From Trematomus loennbergii (Eukaryota; Chordata; Actinopteri; Perciformes; Nototheniidae): DNA of 64,000 bases. The stretch lies in the NCBI GenBank assembly GCA_012861695.1, contig JAAOOA010000344.1, positions 186,001 through 250,000 on the forward strand. Direction: 5' to 3'. The translations under genes and the position numbers were made by a program. The notes beneath the pieces are model-generated. The model was not told the DNA's origin and did not search any database. It saw only the letters and a program-made list of their open reading frames with translations. Positions 33,824 to 45,960 of this stretch are shown piece by piece (positions within the stretch are counted from its first letter, which is position 1; each line of letters opens with the position of its first letter).

Positions 33824-34227
33824 GTCTTCGGCCATCCTAAACTCTGAACAAATATTTGTTTCTCCGAATCGAAGGGGAAAATTACAAAAGCATTGTACAC
33901 AATTTAAACCAATCAATGTTGTGTAATTAACAAGGATAATCTGGTGTTTTTGAGTTGATGAGTAGTGCAGATATCACTGTAAAATCAATCGACAGTAAGG
34001 AGAATACTTACTTCCGGGTGTAAAATCCTCCGTTATCCAATGGGAATGACGCTCACATTGCTCTCTGCATCCGTAATACAATAAAGGGGACATGATCAAA
34101 TAGGAATATAATTATCTTTTAAATAACGTTAACTAAAGGGAACAATCTATTTGACACAGCTGAAGCTCTGGCCTTCCTTAAAAACTAACTAATTTAATAA
34201 AAATCACAGTTGTATTTCACACAATGC

Positions 34228-36638
34228 TGTTCTAACCTATCCCAAGAGCGTGAACACCACCTTTGTTTCTTTCTACAAGGATCTGTACAGTTCGGAGAAT
34301 GGCTTTGTCCAATCTGCATGCAATGATTTTTAAAATATTTCCAAATGGAGTCTCTTTCTGTCAGCGACTCTGAAAATCTGAATGCCCCCATCACACACCA
34401 CAAATTGAGAAAGCAGTAAAGGACATGCCTAAGGGCAGGTCGCCAGGCACAGATGGTATTCCACTCGAATTCTATCTCACCTTTTTGCCCTTGCTCGGCC
34501 CCTTGCTTGTAGAGATGATATTATTTTCTTTTAAGGAGGGTTCATTTTTGAGAGACGTCAACACTGCCCAATTATCATTGCTTCTTAAAAAAGGCAAGGA
34601 TCCGACAGAGTGTACTAGTTACAGGCCCCTCTCACTCTTAAACACTGACGTAAAGATCTATGCCAAAGTGCTGGCTAGGCGCCTTCAGTCTCACATGACG
34701 GATCTAGTACATAGTGATCAGACAGGCTTTATAAAATCCAGGCTAGCAGCTGACAATGTAAGCAGGCTATTACACATCATAGATGGGGCCCAACATCTAC
34801 CTTCCCCAGCTGCAGTTCTCTCACTTCATGCGATTAAGGCCTTCGACCGCCTAGAATGGCCCTTTTTGTGGTCGGTACTCGGGCAATGGGCTTTGGCGCC
34901 CCTTTTATTGACATGGTCAAGGTGCTATATAAAAACCCAACAGCTATGGTGTTTACAGGCAAGGTATGCTCCCCATCTTTTGCTATCTCGAGAGGATCAA
35001 GGCAAGGCTGTCTGCTAAGCCCCTTGCTATTTGCGCTGTCACTTGAGCCGCTGGCACAGACCATTCGTCAGTCACCCACGTTATCCCCAATCTCTATTAA
35101 TGGTACGCATCATCATCTTTCGTTATATGCTGATGATGTGCTATTGTATTTGGGCAATGCTGTACAATGTATCCCAAGAATACTGTCTATTGTCGATCGA
35201 TATGGTCAGCTATCTGGGTTTAAGATAAATTGGCAGAAATCTGCTTTGATGCCACTTAACCAGGCAATGATCGATGCACCTGTCCCTCCATCTATCCCAG
35301 TTGTCAAAACTTTTAGACTTTTTTCCTTCGATTCAGACAATAGTTAAACATAACTATGGTAACACGCTTCATAAAATCATTTCTGATTTGGATAGATGGT
35401 CTTCACTGCCTAACTCACTTCGCAGCCGTGTATCAATAATCAAGATTTTTTTGGTTCAATTCTCTTCCTCCACCAACTCAGTATTGGAGCAAGCTACAGA
35501 CAGCTGTGAAAAATGTTGTGGCAAGGCAAACGCCCACGCATCAAGCTCTCTACAATGCAGCGGGAAAGACAGGCCAGGGGTTTGTCTCTCCCAAATTTTA
35601 AACACTATTATTGGGCCTTCACGCTTAGACCCTTATTAACCTGGCTCCAGTCGGAGACATCAGTGTCATGGCGGGCCCTGGAAGAGAGTCTAGTGCATCC
35701 TTACACCCTTCAAGATCTTTTGTATTCGAATATTCCTATTGCTCAGTGTCGTTGCAGGTTCGGCCCCATTGTATCACAATTGCTGTCTGTCTGGAGGGCG
35801 GTGGAGAAACTATGTGGCTGCCCCTATGCATGGAATCCATGTTCCCCATTATTTAAAAATGCCAGATTGTTAATTGGTGGCCATCCCATTCAGTTTCCTC
35901 AGTGGAAAGTGAGAGGGGTTCATATACTGGGGAACGTTTATGGAGATGACGGTCTGCGTTCGTTTAAGGAGCTGTGTACAGAATTTGATTGACCTCGTTC
36001 CTCCTTTTTCTTTTATTTACAGTTGAGGTCGGCTTTAAGGGCTAGCGGTGTTCCATTGCAAAGTCCTCTATCACCACACCCGCTGCATAACATTCTACAC
36101 TCCACTAGAGGTACAAGTGGCCTTGTTTCCAAACTTTACTGGTTCATTTCACAACACGCTTATAAACCCCTGGCGTTAGAGGCGATATGGAGGGCCGATA
36201 TCCCAGATCTGGATCCAGAGTTTGATTGGGATGAAGTCTGGTCCAATATACTAATAGCTTCTAGGAATCCTGACCACCAGCACATACATTATAATTTCAC
36301 TCATAGAGTTTACCTTACGCCTAGGAAGCTTTGTTAAATGAAAATAATTGCTGATCGAAATTGCACTCTATGTGACGTGCACTCTATTGGTACTTATCTA
36401 CATATGTTCTGGGAATGTCCGCCAGTGGCCAGATTCTGGGAGATGGTTGCCTCTAATTTCGACGATATTTGAGACTAACGTGCCTCATTCTCCTGTTACA
36501 CTTATCCTAAACGACCTGTCCAACCTGGGTTTAACCCTGACCAAAAGGCGAGCACTATTAGCCGGGCTTACAGCAGCAAAAAAAGGTTGTGACTCGGGAA
36601 GCCTCCCCATTCCCTCTCACGTAAGGTCTGGGTTCTAA
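34228..36638 (+). pseudogene. L1/Tx1-like ORF2: reverse transcriptase and C-terminal region
   Basis: The frame before 34425 encodes a linker (VNTTFVSFYKDLYSSE-like). The RT then follows in several frames: SPGTDGIPLEFY and SYRPLSLLNTDVKIYAKVLA (34425-34740), motif A written LSLHAIKAFDRLEW (usual LSLDAEKAFDR, first Asp lost), SRGSRQGCLLSPLLFALSLE, and the catalytic YADDVLLYL (34856-35347). Later frames (35513-36638) give the LNWWR-like C-terminal region and a Cys-rich end (CTLCDVHSIGTYLHMFWECP-like). At least five frameshifts are present. The loss of the motif A Asp and the shifts mean it is inactive. Confidence 0.85.
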
Positions 36639-36902
36639 CATATCTAGACATCGTATCTAGAAATATCGACAGCCCGGGTACATGGGGCAAGGAGTCAACA
36701 ATAAGATGTGGACTTCGCTCATTGTGAACCTCAAAAGCATATTAGATAACTATCTAATGGGGATGGTGATCTGGATGGGGGGGGGGGGACGTCACTGGGT
36801 TTTGTTTTCTTTCTTTAGATTTGTTGTGCTGTTTTGTACTGTATTGCATTTGATGTTATTGATTGTACCATTTGTTCAATAAAAAAAAGGAAAAGTCATT
36901 AC

Positions 36903-37351
36903 TGAAAACATCTATCGTGGTTTCCTCTGTGAAACCAGTGCTTCCCCCGCTGTTCCTGTGATGAAGATCCTATTCTGAGTTATGCAGCCGTAGGCTTCTT
37001 TTAATTAGAAGTGTACAGTTCTTATTTCTGTGGGCTGGATTGTTAGATAAGCTGGTTTTGAAGAACAAAGCTTGACTTTGATCACTCCGCTGAAAAAGAT
37101 CCACGGTGAAGCGACTGTGATAACAGGCAGGGAGGTTTCATGGTTCCACAGAACAGGAAGTAGCTGCAGAGACCCTCACACTGTCCCCTCAGCTTTTCTC
37201 TCCTGATGTCTCTCTTCTTTTTCATTAAACAGAATATGGTCATGCTTAATGTTGTTGTGCCATGACGGCTTTGATATGGTTTGAATTTGTCATGTGTTGG
37301 AGGTTCTAATAACCTCATTGACATTTCTGTCATCAGGGGAAGGTAAAATAT
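36903..37351. other. No gene recognised
   Basis: Unique-looking sequence just downstream of the L1 target site. Only a shadow-like 83-codon minus frame occurs. Confidence 0.35.
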
Positions 37352-37600
37352 CAGTGTGGGAAGAAGTACTCAGATCCTTTACTTATGAGTACAAATACTA
37401 TGGTCTTAAAATACTCCACTATAGGTAAAAGTCCTGAATTCAAAATTGTATTTAAGTAAAATTAAAAAGTATTAGCAACAAAAAGTAAAAGTACTCATTC
37501 TGCACAATGGCCCATTTCACAAAAATTCAAAATACCTAAGTGTTATCAGATAAATGTACATCAAGTATCAAAAGTAAAAATACTGGTTGCAGAATGGATC
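37352..37600 (+). mobile_element. hAT MITE left-end fragment
   Basis: CAGTGTGGGAAGAAGTACTC, then CTTTACTTATGAGTACAAATAC and CAAAAAGTAAAAGTACTC, place it in the CAGAGGTGGGAG family. The right half is missing. Confidence 0.6.
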
Positions 37601-39522
37601 TCACAGTATTATTTGTATGGTTATTTCTTTCTCCTATTTTTAAACATGTAAGAGCATTTGAGTATTTTAGTATTGTAGTTCACCCCATAATAACATGATG
37701 CATCAGATGAATGCCCATCATGTGAACAACGTGCTGTTCTTTTAATACTGTGAGTCATGTTCCTGCTCAGCTCTCATTTATCCATTGTCCTTGGTGTTTT
37801 GCTTTTAAGGTTGTTTTGTATATTTAAATTTGGTGTAAATACTTGTCTTTATTATTTTTTCATTCTTAATAGTTTCTTAAAATTCTTCTTTTATTATCTT
37901 TATATTTGTTGGCTTGAGTCTCTAAAGGAACTGTGGTTGGTCCTGTTGTGGAGAAGGTGAACCAACACTAGCTCTGTGAGTCTGGAGTGATAACTGCACA
38001 GCTGTTGTAGGATGAATGGAACAGAGACTGTCATCAGAATGTTATCATGATGTCCTCAGAAATGTTCGTCCTCTGAACACTCTTGGGCCTTAATGAGTCC
38101 AGCTGTGATTGGACGGCTTGGGCTGTTGTTTCTGAGATGTTGAGAGTGAGGACAGTAGAAGAACATCTCTGTTATCCTCTGCAAACATTATGTTTGCTGT
38201 GGCTCTCTATAACAGTTAATATGTTGGCAACCACATGGAAACCAAATGAAAGAATGAGTTACTACGGTTACTGAATGGAATACAGTTCAAAAGACAGTGA
38301 GCTACATTTGGAGCTAGTTAGTGTTGCGGTTGCTGATTGTAACCTTCTGCTCACCTTCACTTCTATTGGACATTTCAGATTCAGAATACTTTATTGTCCA
38401 TTAAATGTACATATAATGGAAGTATGTCTTTGGCACTGGCAAATATGATACAATAACCCTCACCATACACAGTACAACATACAATTCATACACACAAAGA
38501 GAAGGAAAATGCATCTTAAAGTGAAAAAGTCTTAATAAAAGTGGTTCGTTTTTCCACTGGCTTGGGTCCATTGAAATATCAGTTGTATACAAAATAAATA
38601 ATTTACTATAGGTGTTGGTAGCAGATTTTTGGGAATATATTAATAAATACCACACACTGTCCCTAAAGCCTAATCGTCCATAGCCACTTTGGATTTGTGG
38701 AAGTGACTGACAGCAGGCTTATAGGGAGGAAGAGAAACAGCAGTGGAGGTAGCAAAAGAAGGCTGGAGAGAGAGGAGATAAACAGATGGTGAATAGAGGA
38801 GGAAACTCAATGGATATCATTAGAGGACAAGGACGAGAGAGAGAGAGCAGAGGAAGGAGAGGGAGCAGGGATAACGAGCAGCTGTTTAAATGCCAGCCCC
38901 CCCCCCCCCCCCCCCAAGGTAACTAACGCTGTGGGATGACCTCAGCTCCATAGTGAAATCCAGCTCAGTGATACAGAAGTATTAATACAGTCTGAAGTTG
39001 CCGGCTGCCTAAATGCCACACAGAGTTTCTGGTTTTATCCAAACGCTGGTCTTCAGTGACCTACATACCCCAAGAGTTGCAGGTATTCCCCTCACAGGGA
39101 GGAAGGCATTCACTGCTCATCTATCCTTTGCGGGAAATGGGGATTGAGTATATTAATAAAAATGTGCTACAGTAACATCCAACTACTGTTACTGTGCGTG
39201 GTGGCTGTTGGCTAATAGCACTGATTTTAGTCAATTTAACTATTTTTGCAACAGCAGCGAGACAATTCCCCATTCAGGTCTGCATTTCACCTTTTGAGGT
39301 GCTTTGAGAATAAACTAATGTCTTGTCTGCTGCAGCATTAGCATTGTGGGTTTGATTGATTTTGAACTAAAGGATAAAATGTTTTAGCATGCTTACGGAC
39401 TCTGTTAGACTTTGTTTGCTACAGCCTCATATAGAGCCGCTTGCATGGCTGTAGACAGAAATCTGTAAAATGCCCAAAAATGGCACATTTTAGAATAATT
39501 TTCATCTTAATTGTGAAGCTTT
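37601..39522. other. Gene-free stretch with a LINE tail and a C-run
   Basis: Positions 38377-38560 hold an antisense LINE 3' tail (CAGATTCAGAATACTTTATT). A run of 19 C lies at 38897-38915. GA-rich sequence occurs around 38830-38870. No gene, splice pattern or domain was recognised. Confidence 0.4.
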
Positions 39523-40680
39523 CCATAAATGCCCCTTTTACACCAACGCGTTTTCAGCGCCGGCTCGGAGCTAGAGCCTGAAAAGTACAGTTTTTTCCTC
39601 TTCACACCGCAGCGGCGCCGCCTCTTAGCTCATGAATCTGGTTCACTTCCAGCTCCAAAAAATTGTCGGTCTAGAAGCAAGACTCCGAAGCTAAGAGGCG
39701 GCGTTGCTTACGTCTCTCTTACGTCGAGGCGTGCAGGAAACTAAACCCACCTCCCCTGAACATGGGTCGACTGAAGAGTCTCGTCATGCCTGCCTACAAG
39801 CAGTAGCGCTGAGCAAAGTGACTAGAAGGCAACCACACACTTGTAAAAAAAACACACTTTATAAAGTCAGGCAACACTAACCAGGCTTCGTGTGATTCTG
39901 TTTATTTGCACCTTACTTTGACCATCCGTTCGCTGTTATTGATCATTGTGGAGAGCAGGCAGACGTTTTGTTTGTTATTATAGCAGCTATCGGATGGAAT
40001 CAATACATGGGCTGCACAGGTTGTCATGTCCGACTATCACAAGTAGAATCATAATGAAAAATACGCCGGTAAAAATGCCTGTAGAAAACGGCTTAGCAAG
40101 TAGTCAGTTTAGCTTCGGTTGCTATGCTAACATCACCCATGTTATACCAGAGAAACTTTCATAACAGCGTTGTGATGCCAAACAGCGTCAATTCAGACTG
40201 ACACACATTCACTTAAGGGGAACTGGGGATATGTATCAGCTGCTTGTGTGACAGTCAGACAGTGAATACTTTAGAGCCGTGTGAGCTAACCCGGAGCTAA
40301 CGGGAGAATACACTCCCGTGGAAGAGCAGCCAGCACTGCAGCGGTCGGTAAATGAAACACATTAATAAACAATGAACCACGGCACTCTGGAGAAAAGTAT
40401 AAGGTTGGAGAAGTCGTTATTTAATTTAATCTGGCTTCGTATGATTAAAAGCAACACGATCATCGACCCGACGCAGTCCCCCGTTGTTGTTGTGAGCGCC
40501 GTTGGGGAGCAAATCAGCGATGTAAACGGTGACGTCATGACGCAGCAGCGGCAGCACCAGTCGGGCTCTGGGCGGTGTGAACAGAACGGGAGCAGAAAAG
40601 GGAAACCGGAGCTGAACCAGAAAAGCTCTAGCACGGAGCTAGAATGGGAAAAGCGCTGGTGTGAAAGCCGCAAAAGTCAG
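39523..40680. mobile_element. Probable old DNA transposon with imperfect ends
   Basis: The left side reads CCCTTTTACACCAACGCG...GGAGCTAGAGCC. The right side in reverse complement reads GGCTTTCACACCAGCGCTTT...GCTCCGTGCTAGAGC. The similar order of blocks in inverse orientation suggests degenerate inverted ends about 1.1 kb apart. No target duplication is evident. The 122-codon frame at 40372-40740 overlaps the right end and has no domain. Confidence 0.35.
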
Positions 40681-40860
40681 TTTGAATTTGAGCGCGGGGA
40701 AGTAAATAATTATGTTTTTATGATGACGATTGAGATATGACTGCCAGACATGGTATACGTGTGGACCAGGTGATACTGTGATGCTGTGTATGGACAGCTG
40801 TTATGGCACAGCTGGAGGACTCACCATACATTATCTGAGAGATCCACAGGGATCCACAGG

Positions 40861-43800
40861 GACGTGACGTGATTCAAGATGGCGCCTGTGTCGGCTCGCC
40901 GCTCGCTCAGCTCTCTACCTTTAGCTATCCTGTTTTTGTTTTATGTTTGTCAGAATGTCTCTGCTCTGCTCGTTTATGATCGCCAAGCTCTCCTCCACCT
41001 CAGACCCTCACTGGAGTTGATATTGCTGCCCAAACCTACATCTGGCAACCATAAATCGTCCCCCCCCCTCTACTGTCGGATATCCCACCTACCTGCGCCG
41101 GTCCCTGCATCCTGCCTCGCCGAAAGCGCTTTCGACGACGGGGAAAGCGTGGTGGTGCACTGGTCCATCTTAAGGCATACCTGACGGCTTCTTCGTGAAT
41201 TATCCACGCCTCGGATGTCATGGCCCTCCCGCTGCACGCCATGTGAGGGATCGGTGGATTCGCCCCGTTTTTCCGGAGCTCGGACTCTGAGGGCCCGCTG
41301 GCAGCTCCTCCTGCCCGACTGACTGCTCCCGGCCCGCGCGGCGTTCAACACGCACATCTTCGTCAGCTGAGACGCACTACACCTTCGGCAAGCCCGGAGC
41401 GAAAACTTTGCATGGCTTTGCTAAATGCTAGGTCGATAGCACAAAACGTTCCTGCTAAACGACTTCTTCACCTCTCGTGAACTGGATTTTATGTTCCTGA
41501 CGGAGACCTGGGTCCACGCTGGCGAGTATACACCGTTCTCTGAACTTCTTCCTCCTGACTGTACATTCTTCAGCTCCCCCCGTGCCACTGGCCATGGTGG
41601 GGGCATAGCATCAGTGTTTAGAGCTAGCCTCCAATGCCGATTGCTTCACCCTGTAACTAGCTATGCCAGCTTTGAGTTGCAGCTTTTTGAACTGAACCCG
41701 GCCTCGCCTATACTCTGCGCAGTCGTGTATCGTCCGCCAAAGTGTAATAAGGATTTCATAAATGACTTTTCTGACTTTCTGTCCGGGATCATGGTGAAAT
41801 ATGATCGTGTTTTGATCTCCGGAGACTTCAATGTCCATGTGTGTTGCGAGTCCAAACCTCTGGTTAGGGACTTTTTAAATCTCCTTGATTCTTTTGGTCT
41901 CGTTCAGTCCGTGGCTGGCCCAACACACGAAAAAGGACACACTTTGGACTTAGTATTATCGTTTGGACTGTCTGTATCTGTGGATGAAATATGTGCAGCA
42001 ACGCGTATCTCAGACCATTTACCGGTTCTGTTTACAACCTACATCCCTTCCGCAGGAGTCGAATCACGTGCCCCGGCGCGTCGTCTGCGTTCGATTAACC
42101 CCTTGACTGCCTCACAGTTCTCTGATGTTTTTAATGCTTCTCCGATCTGTAAATTAGATGTGAACTGTGCTTTTAATGCTGATGAGCTTATCTCCATGTT
42201 TGACTCGACATGCACACTAATACTGGATTCTGTTGCTCCTTTTACGCTTAGACGCACCAAAGTTCTATCAGAGCCGTGGCTCAATGACTGTACTCGTGCT
42301 CTCAGACGCGCTTGCAGGCGTGCAGAGAGAAAATGGAAAAAGGATAAACTCCATGTCTCCCTAGAAATCCTTCGTGCTTGCCTTTCTGACTACCAGACGG
42401 CAGTCAAAGCAGCCAAAACAGAGCACATTTCTCTGTTAATCTCCAAAAACAGCCATAAACCTCAGGTTCTTTTTAATGTCCTCAACTCTATCATTAATCC
42501 CTGTGATGTTTCTTCTATTGTCCCATCGACTACTCTCTGTGATAAGTTTCTTACATTTTTTATTGAAAAGGTATCTGCTCTTAGGCTAGCCCACACTAGT
42601 GCTACCCCAGATCCTGCTCCTTTTCTGTGCCCTGCTGTCCTCGACCACTTTGAGCCTGTATCCCTCTCTTCTCTCTCGGATGTAGTCAAGCACCTGCGGC
42701 CGACAAACTGCACCTCAGACAGCATTCCCTCTCGCCTTCTCAGAGATGTTTTTGATTCAGTTGGAGCAAGTATTTTATTACTTTTAAACACCTCTCTTAG
42801 CTCAGGATGTGTCCCAGCTGCCTTCAAACATGCCGTGGTTAAGCCACTCCTTAAAAAGAAAAATCTCGACCCCTCCATTCTCGCAAATTTTAGGCCCATC
42901 TCCCAGCTACCTTTTTTATCAAAAGCCCTGGAGCGAGTAGTCTACGCCCAGCTGCAGTCTTTTTTAACCATCCATGGAATCCATGAAAAGTTTCAGTCTG
43001 GCTTCAAACCCATGCACAGCACTGAAACAGCCCTTTTAAGAGTTTTTAATGATCTGCTCCTAGCCGCCGACTCAGGTAGCCCAGCTGTCTTGGTGCTGTT
43101 AGACCTGACAGCTGCCTTTGACACTGTGGACCATAGCATCCTGCTGTCACGGCTTGAACAGTCCGCTGGCATCACAGGCTCTGCCCTTGCATGGTTCAGG
43201 TCCTACCTGACAGACCGTAGCTTCTCGTACAGCTAGGTGCCTTCTCCTCTGCCAAAGCCCCTCTTACCTGTGGGGTTCCCCAAGGCTCGATTCTGGGCCC
43301 CATCCTTTTTCTACTGTACATACTGCCCCTAGGTTCAATACTACAAAACATAACATTCCCTTCCACTGCTACGCCGACGATGTACAGATCTATCTGCCTC
43401 TCAAAGCAAATGTCACACTCACTACAGCAGTGATGGACTGCTTAGCAGAGATAAAATCCTGGCTGAGCAAAAACTTCTCAACCTCAACGAGAGCAAGACT
43501 GAGGTCATCTTTTTTGGACCGCAACCTCCAGCCTCTCCGGTTGATATTCTGGGCTCTATCAAAAAAAACATCCTCCCCTCGGTCATGAACCTTGGAGTGA
43601 CCTTCACTAGCACTTTTAAATTCGACAAGCAGGTCAGCACCGTAGTAAATCCTGCTTTTTTAAATAAGACTATTGGCCAAAACCAAGTCGTATTTATCTT
43701 TTAATGACTTAGAAAGGGTTATTAACGCCTTTGTAACCTCGAGACTGGACTATTGTAACGCTCTGTATGTGGGTATGGACCAGGCCTCAATTAAACGCTT

Positions 43801-44390
43801 ACAGCTAGTCCAAAACGCGCTGCACGTTTGCTGACTGGCCACAAAAAGCGTGACCACATCACCCCTATTCTGGCCTCACTACACTGGCTTCCAGTTCGGT
43901 TCAGAATTGATTTTAAAATCCTTTTATTTGTTTTTAAAGCACTAAATGGGCTGGCTCCGGCCTATATAGCTGAACTCCTCCAGCGCTACACCCCAGCCAG
44001 AGCTTTAAGGTCTGCTGACCAGCTGCTGCTGGTAGTGCCCAAGACCAGGCTAAAACCCGAGGGCACCGAGCCTTCGCAGCAGCTGGCCCTAGGCTCTGGA
44101 ACACTCTGCCCCTCCATGTGAGGTCGGCCCAGACCCTAGGGGTTTTTAAATCTAACTAAAAACACACTTCTTCTCTCTGGCTTTCTAGTTAGAGCGGAGC
44201 ACGACTCCTGACTTTTCCTGTGTTTTATTTTTATTTTGTTTTTAAGATATATCTGTTGTAATTTATTGTCGTTTATTGTGATTGTAGTAATGTGTTTTTA
44301 TTACATGTACAGCACTTTGGCTCGACCAAAAATCGCTTTTAAATGTGCTATATAAATAAAACCTGATTTGATTTGATTTGATTTTGCAAC
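40861..44390 (+). mobile_element. L2/Maui-type LINE, near full length
   Basis: Begins near GACGTGACGTGATTCAAGATGGCGCC and ends in a (TTGAT)n tail at about 44362-44385. It holds the N-terminal ORF part, endonuclease, reverse transcriptase and L2-type C-terminus in order, with several frameshifts. The 3' UTR includes CAGCACTTTGGCTCGACCAA. The copy at 55908-57755 is nearly identical over its length, implying a recently active family. Confidence 0.88.
40879..44121 (+). pseudogene. L2-type LINE polyprotein (endonuclease-reverse transcriptase)
   Basis: The N-terminal frame 40879-41184 starts MAPVSARRSL with a hydrophobic stretch and LLVYDRQALLHLRPS, typical of fish L2 proteins. The long frame 41491-43236 holds the endonuclease: LTETW, VVYRPPK, ISGDFNVH (catalytic Asp/Asn), and ISDHLPVLF (the final His). 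The RT starts with NFRPISQLPFLSKALERVVY, QSGFKPMHSTETALL and LLDLTAAFDTVDHSILL (motif A). A one-base deletion near 43227, absent from the second copy, ends this frame. Beyond it lie [13 protein letters not shown] (motif B) and [10 protein letters not shown] (motif C) in other frames. The C-terminal part (43828-44121) has ASLHWLPVRFRIDFK. Further stops make it inactive. Confidence 0.85.
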
Positions 44391-44809
44391 ACACGTCTGT
44401 GTCTTTACATCGACCGCTGGAGTGACAGACACACCGATTTTCGACAGATGATTGTGGGTTTGTCGGCATGCATTTATGGCTAAAACTGAAACCAGGCCTG
44501 TGAACACACAGTTCACTGCCACAGGAAACCAGTGACTCTGGCAGGGTGCTGCATTTTTATTTGTTGTTTTCTGTTGAATTAACTTGGTTGCCTAATTTTG
44601 GGTTTGCATTTCTGACTTTTTGGCTGTTGGAAAAGAGAGCTTTGGACAGTTTTACTGCTCATTAGTCCCACACAGAGATAAATATTACCAATGAATCTCA
44701 TCAACTGAATGTGAGCTAATAGTGAGCTTGTTTTATTTGCTGTGTTTATACAGTATGTTATTCATTCAGAATATGTTGTCAGATTGGACCCTGACTGGCA
44801 CCTCCGTAC
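44391..44809. other. No gene recognised
   Basis: Short unique stretch between the L2 tail and an older L2 scrap. Overlapping minus frames near 44263-44522 cross the L2 tail and are not credible genes. Confidence 0.4.
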
Positions 44810-45125
44810 AACTAAATATATCAAACTGTTCCAATTAAACGGCCTCCCACCTCCTCATCGATGGTTCCTCTGTTCTCTTCTCCAACCAAGTCAAGAGCTG
44901 TCATCCTGCACAGCTCCATCTCCTTTGCGCCTCACATCAAAAACATCACCTGTACAGATTTCTTCCACTGACGCAACATCTCCAGACTCCATCCCTGTCT
45001 CCATTCAGCACTGAAGTCCTGGTTCACGCTTTTCCTATATCTCAGATTGACTACTGCAGGCCTTTCCACCAAACTCCTTAACCAGCTTCAAATGTTTCAG
45101 ATCTCTGCTGCACCACATCACCCCC
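44810..45125 (+). pseudogene. Old L2-type LINE fragment
   Basis: Frames read SFAPHIKNITCTDFFH and RNISRLHPCL, followed by a decayed DYCN...LLNQLQ region and AAPHHPHT. This is the order of L2 C-terminal sequence just before the LHWLPV box. Several stops and no preserved ends show an old insertion. Confidence 0.6.
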
Positions 45126-45356
45126 ACACTACAATAACCTCCTACTCACCTGAAAGGTTCACAGGCAGGAAAACACAATGGAAGGAAGTAGTGGGCTCTG
45201 AAACGAGAAGGAAAGGTAAATACTAAATAGAACAGGAAGTGCAATGACAGACAGTACATGAGGAGACATAAGTGATAAGTAAACATTACGACATGACTAA
45301 TCATAATAAAATATACTGTATAATATAATCTAAACACAAGACATATTACATAAACC

Positions 45357-45952
45357 CAGTGGTGTAAAGTAACCAAGTAGATTTACTCATGTCTGTCCTT
45401 ACATACAATTTTGAGGTACTTGTACTTTACTTGAGTATTTACATGTTATGCTACTTTGTACTTCTACTCCACTACAGTTCAGAGGTAATGGTGTGGGAAG
45501 AGTATTTTACTTGAGGAAAAGTGTTAGCATCAAAATATACTTAAAGGTCCCCTATTGTGCAAATGCACTTTTTGATGTCAACATTGTCACTCTACTCCAC
45601 TACAGTTCAGAGGTACATGGTGTACTTCTACTCCACTACATGTATTTAATACCTTTAGTTACTTTACAGATGTGGATGAATGATGTGAAATATAATCAAG
45701 TGTTAAATCAGACTTTAGTTCCACCTGGAGTAAATCCACAGCTACCCTGCAGTATACAAAGTCATTCAAACTAGCTGCACCTTTACCAGCTTTGAGAACA
45801 CTTTCATGATCAGTCATTATAAACATATCATATATATTATTCTGAAATGGACCAATCTGCACAATCACTACTTTTACTGTCGCTACTTTAACTATATTTT
45901 GATGCTTTTACTTTTACTTAAGTACAATATCTGAGTACTTCTCCCACCTCTG
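45357..45952. mobile_element. Complete hAT MITE (596 bp), reference copy of its family
   Basis: Ends CAGTGGTGTAAAGTAACC and ...TACTTCTCCCACCTCTG with flanks CATAAACC (45349-45356) and CATACACC (45953-45960), a 7-of-8 match and a plausible aged duplication. Subterminal ACTTGAGTA/TACTTAAGTA units repeat. Copies or pieces lie at 885, 13821, 16160, 19064, 32318 and 37352. A 40-bp scrap of another repeat (TTAAAGGTCCCCTATTGTGC) sits at about 45541. Confidence 0.85.
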
Positions 45953-45960
45953 CATACACC

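Larger units (their letters stand above)
31234..34227. mobile_element. P-element/THAP-like composite MITE, copy B2 (reversed, right end lost)
   Basis: The left tip 31234-31428 is the CAACCTGGTCTCACC end of B. Then 306 bases of antisense L1 sequence (31424-31729) replace about 140 bases of the normal arm. The arm resumes at 31730, followed by the LINE tail (31966-32316), the hAT scrap (32318-32445), the interior (to about 33795) and the right arm (to 34227), which runs straight into sense L1. No right tip or target duplication exists. The order is the reverse complement of B. Confidence 0.8.
30561..36890 (+). mobile_element. L1/Tx1-like LINE, rearranged internally
   Basis: Both ends are defined by a 12-bp duplication, AAAAGTCATTAC (30549-30560 and 36891-36902). 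The 5' end begins GATCATTAAGATGGC and the 3' end is a short A-run after TTCAATAAAAAA. ORF1 sequence (30735-31233) is cut by P-like element B2. ORF2 resumes at 34228 in the linker before the reverse transcriptase. The rest of ORF1 and the endonuclease domain are missing, so roughly 2 kb was lost in the B2 rearrangement. Confidence 0.85.

Noticed and set aside
40372..40740. 122-codon plus-strand ORF
   Set aside because: Lies across the right end of a probable old DNA element, with an antisense frame of similar length; no domain.
42039..42899. Minus-strand ORFs of 81 and 145 codons inside the L2
   Set aside because: Antisense shadows of the L2 polymerase frame. The 145-codon one recurs at 55842-56243 only because the L2 is duplicated.
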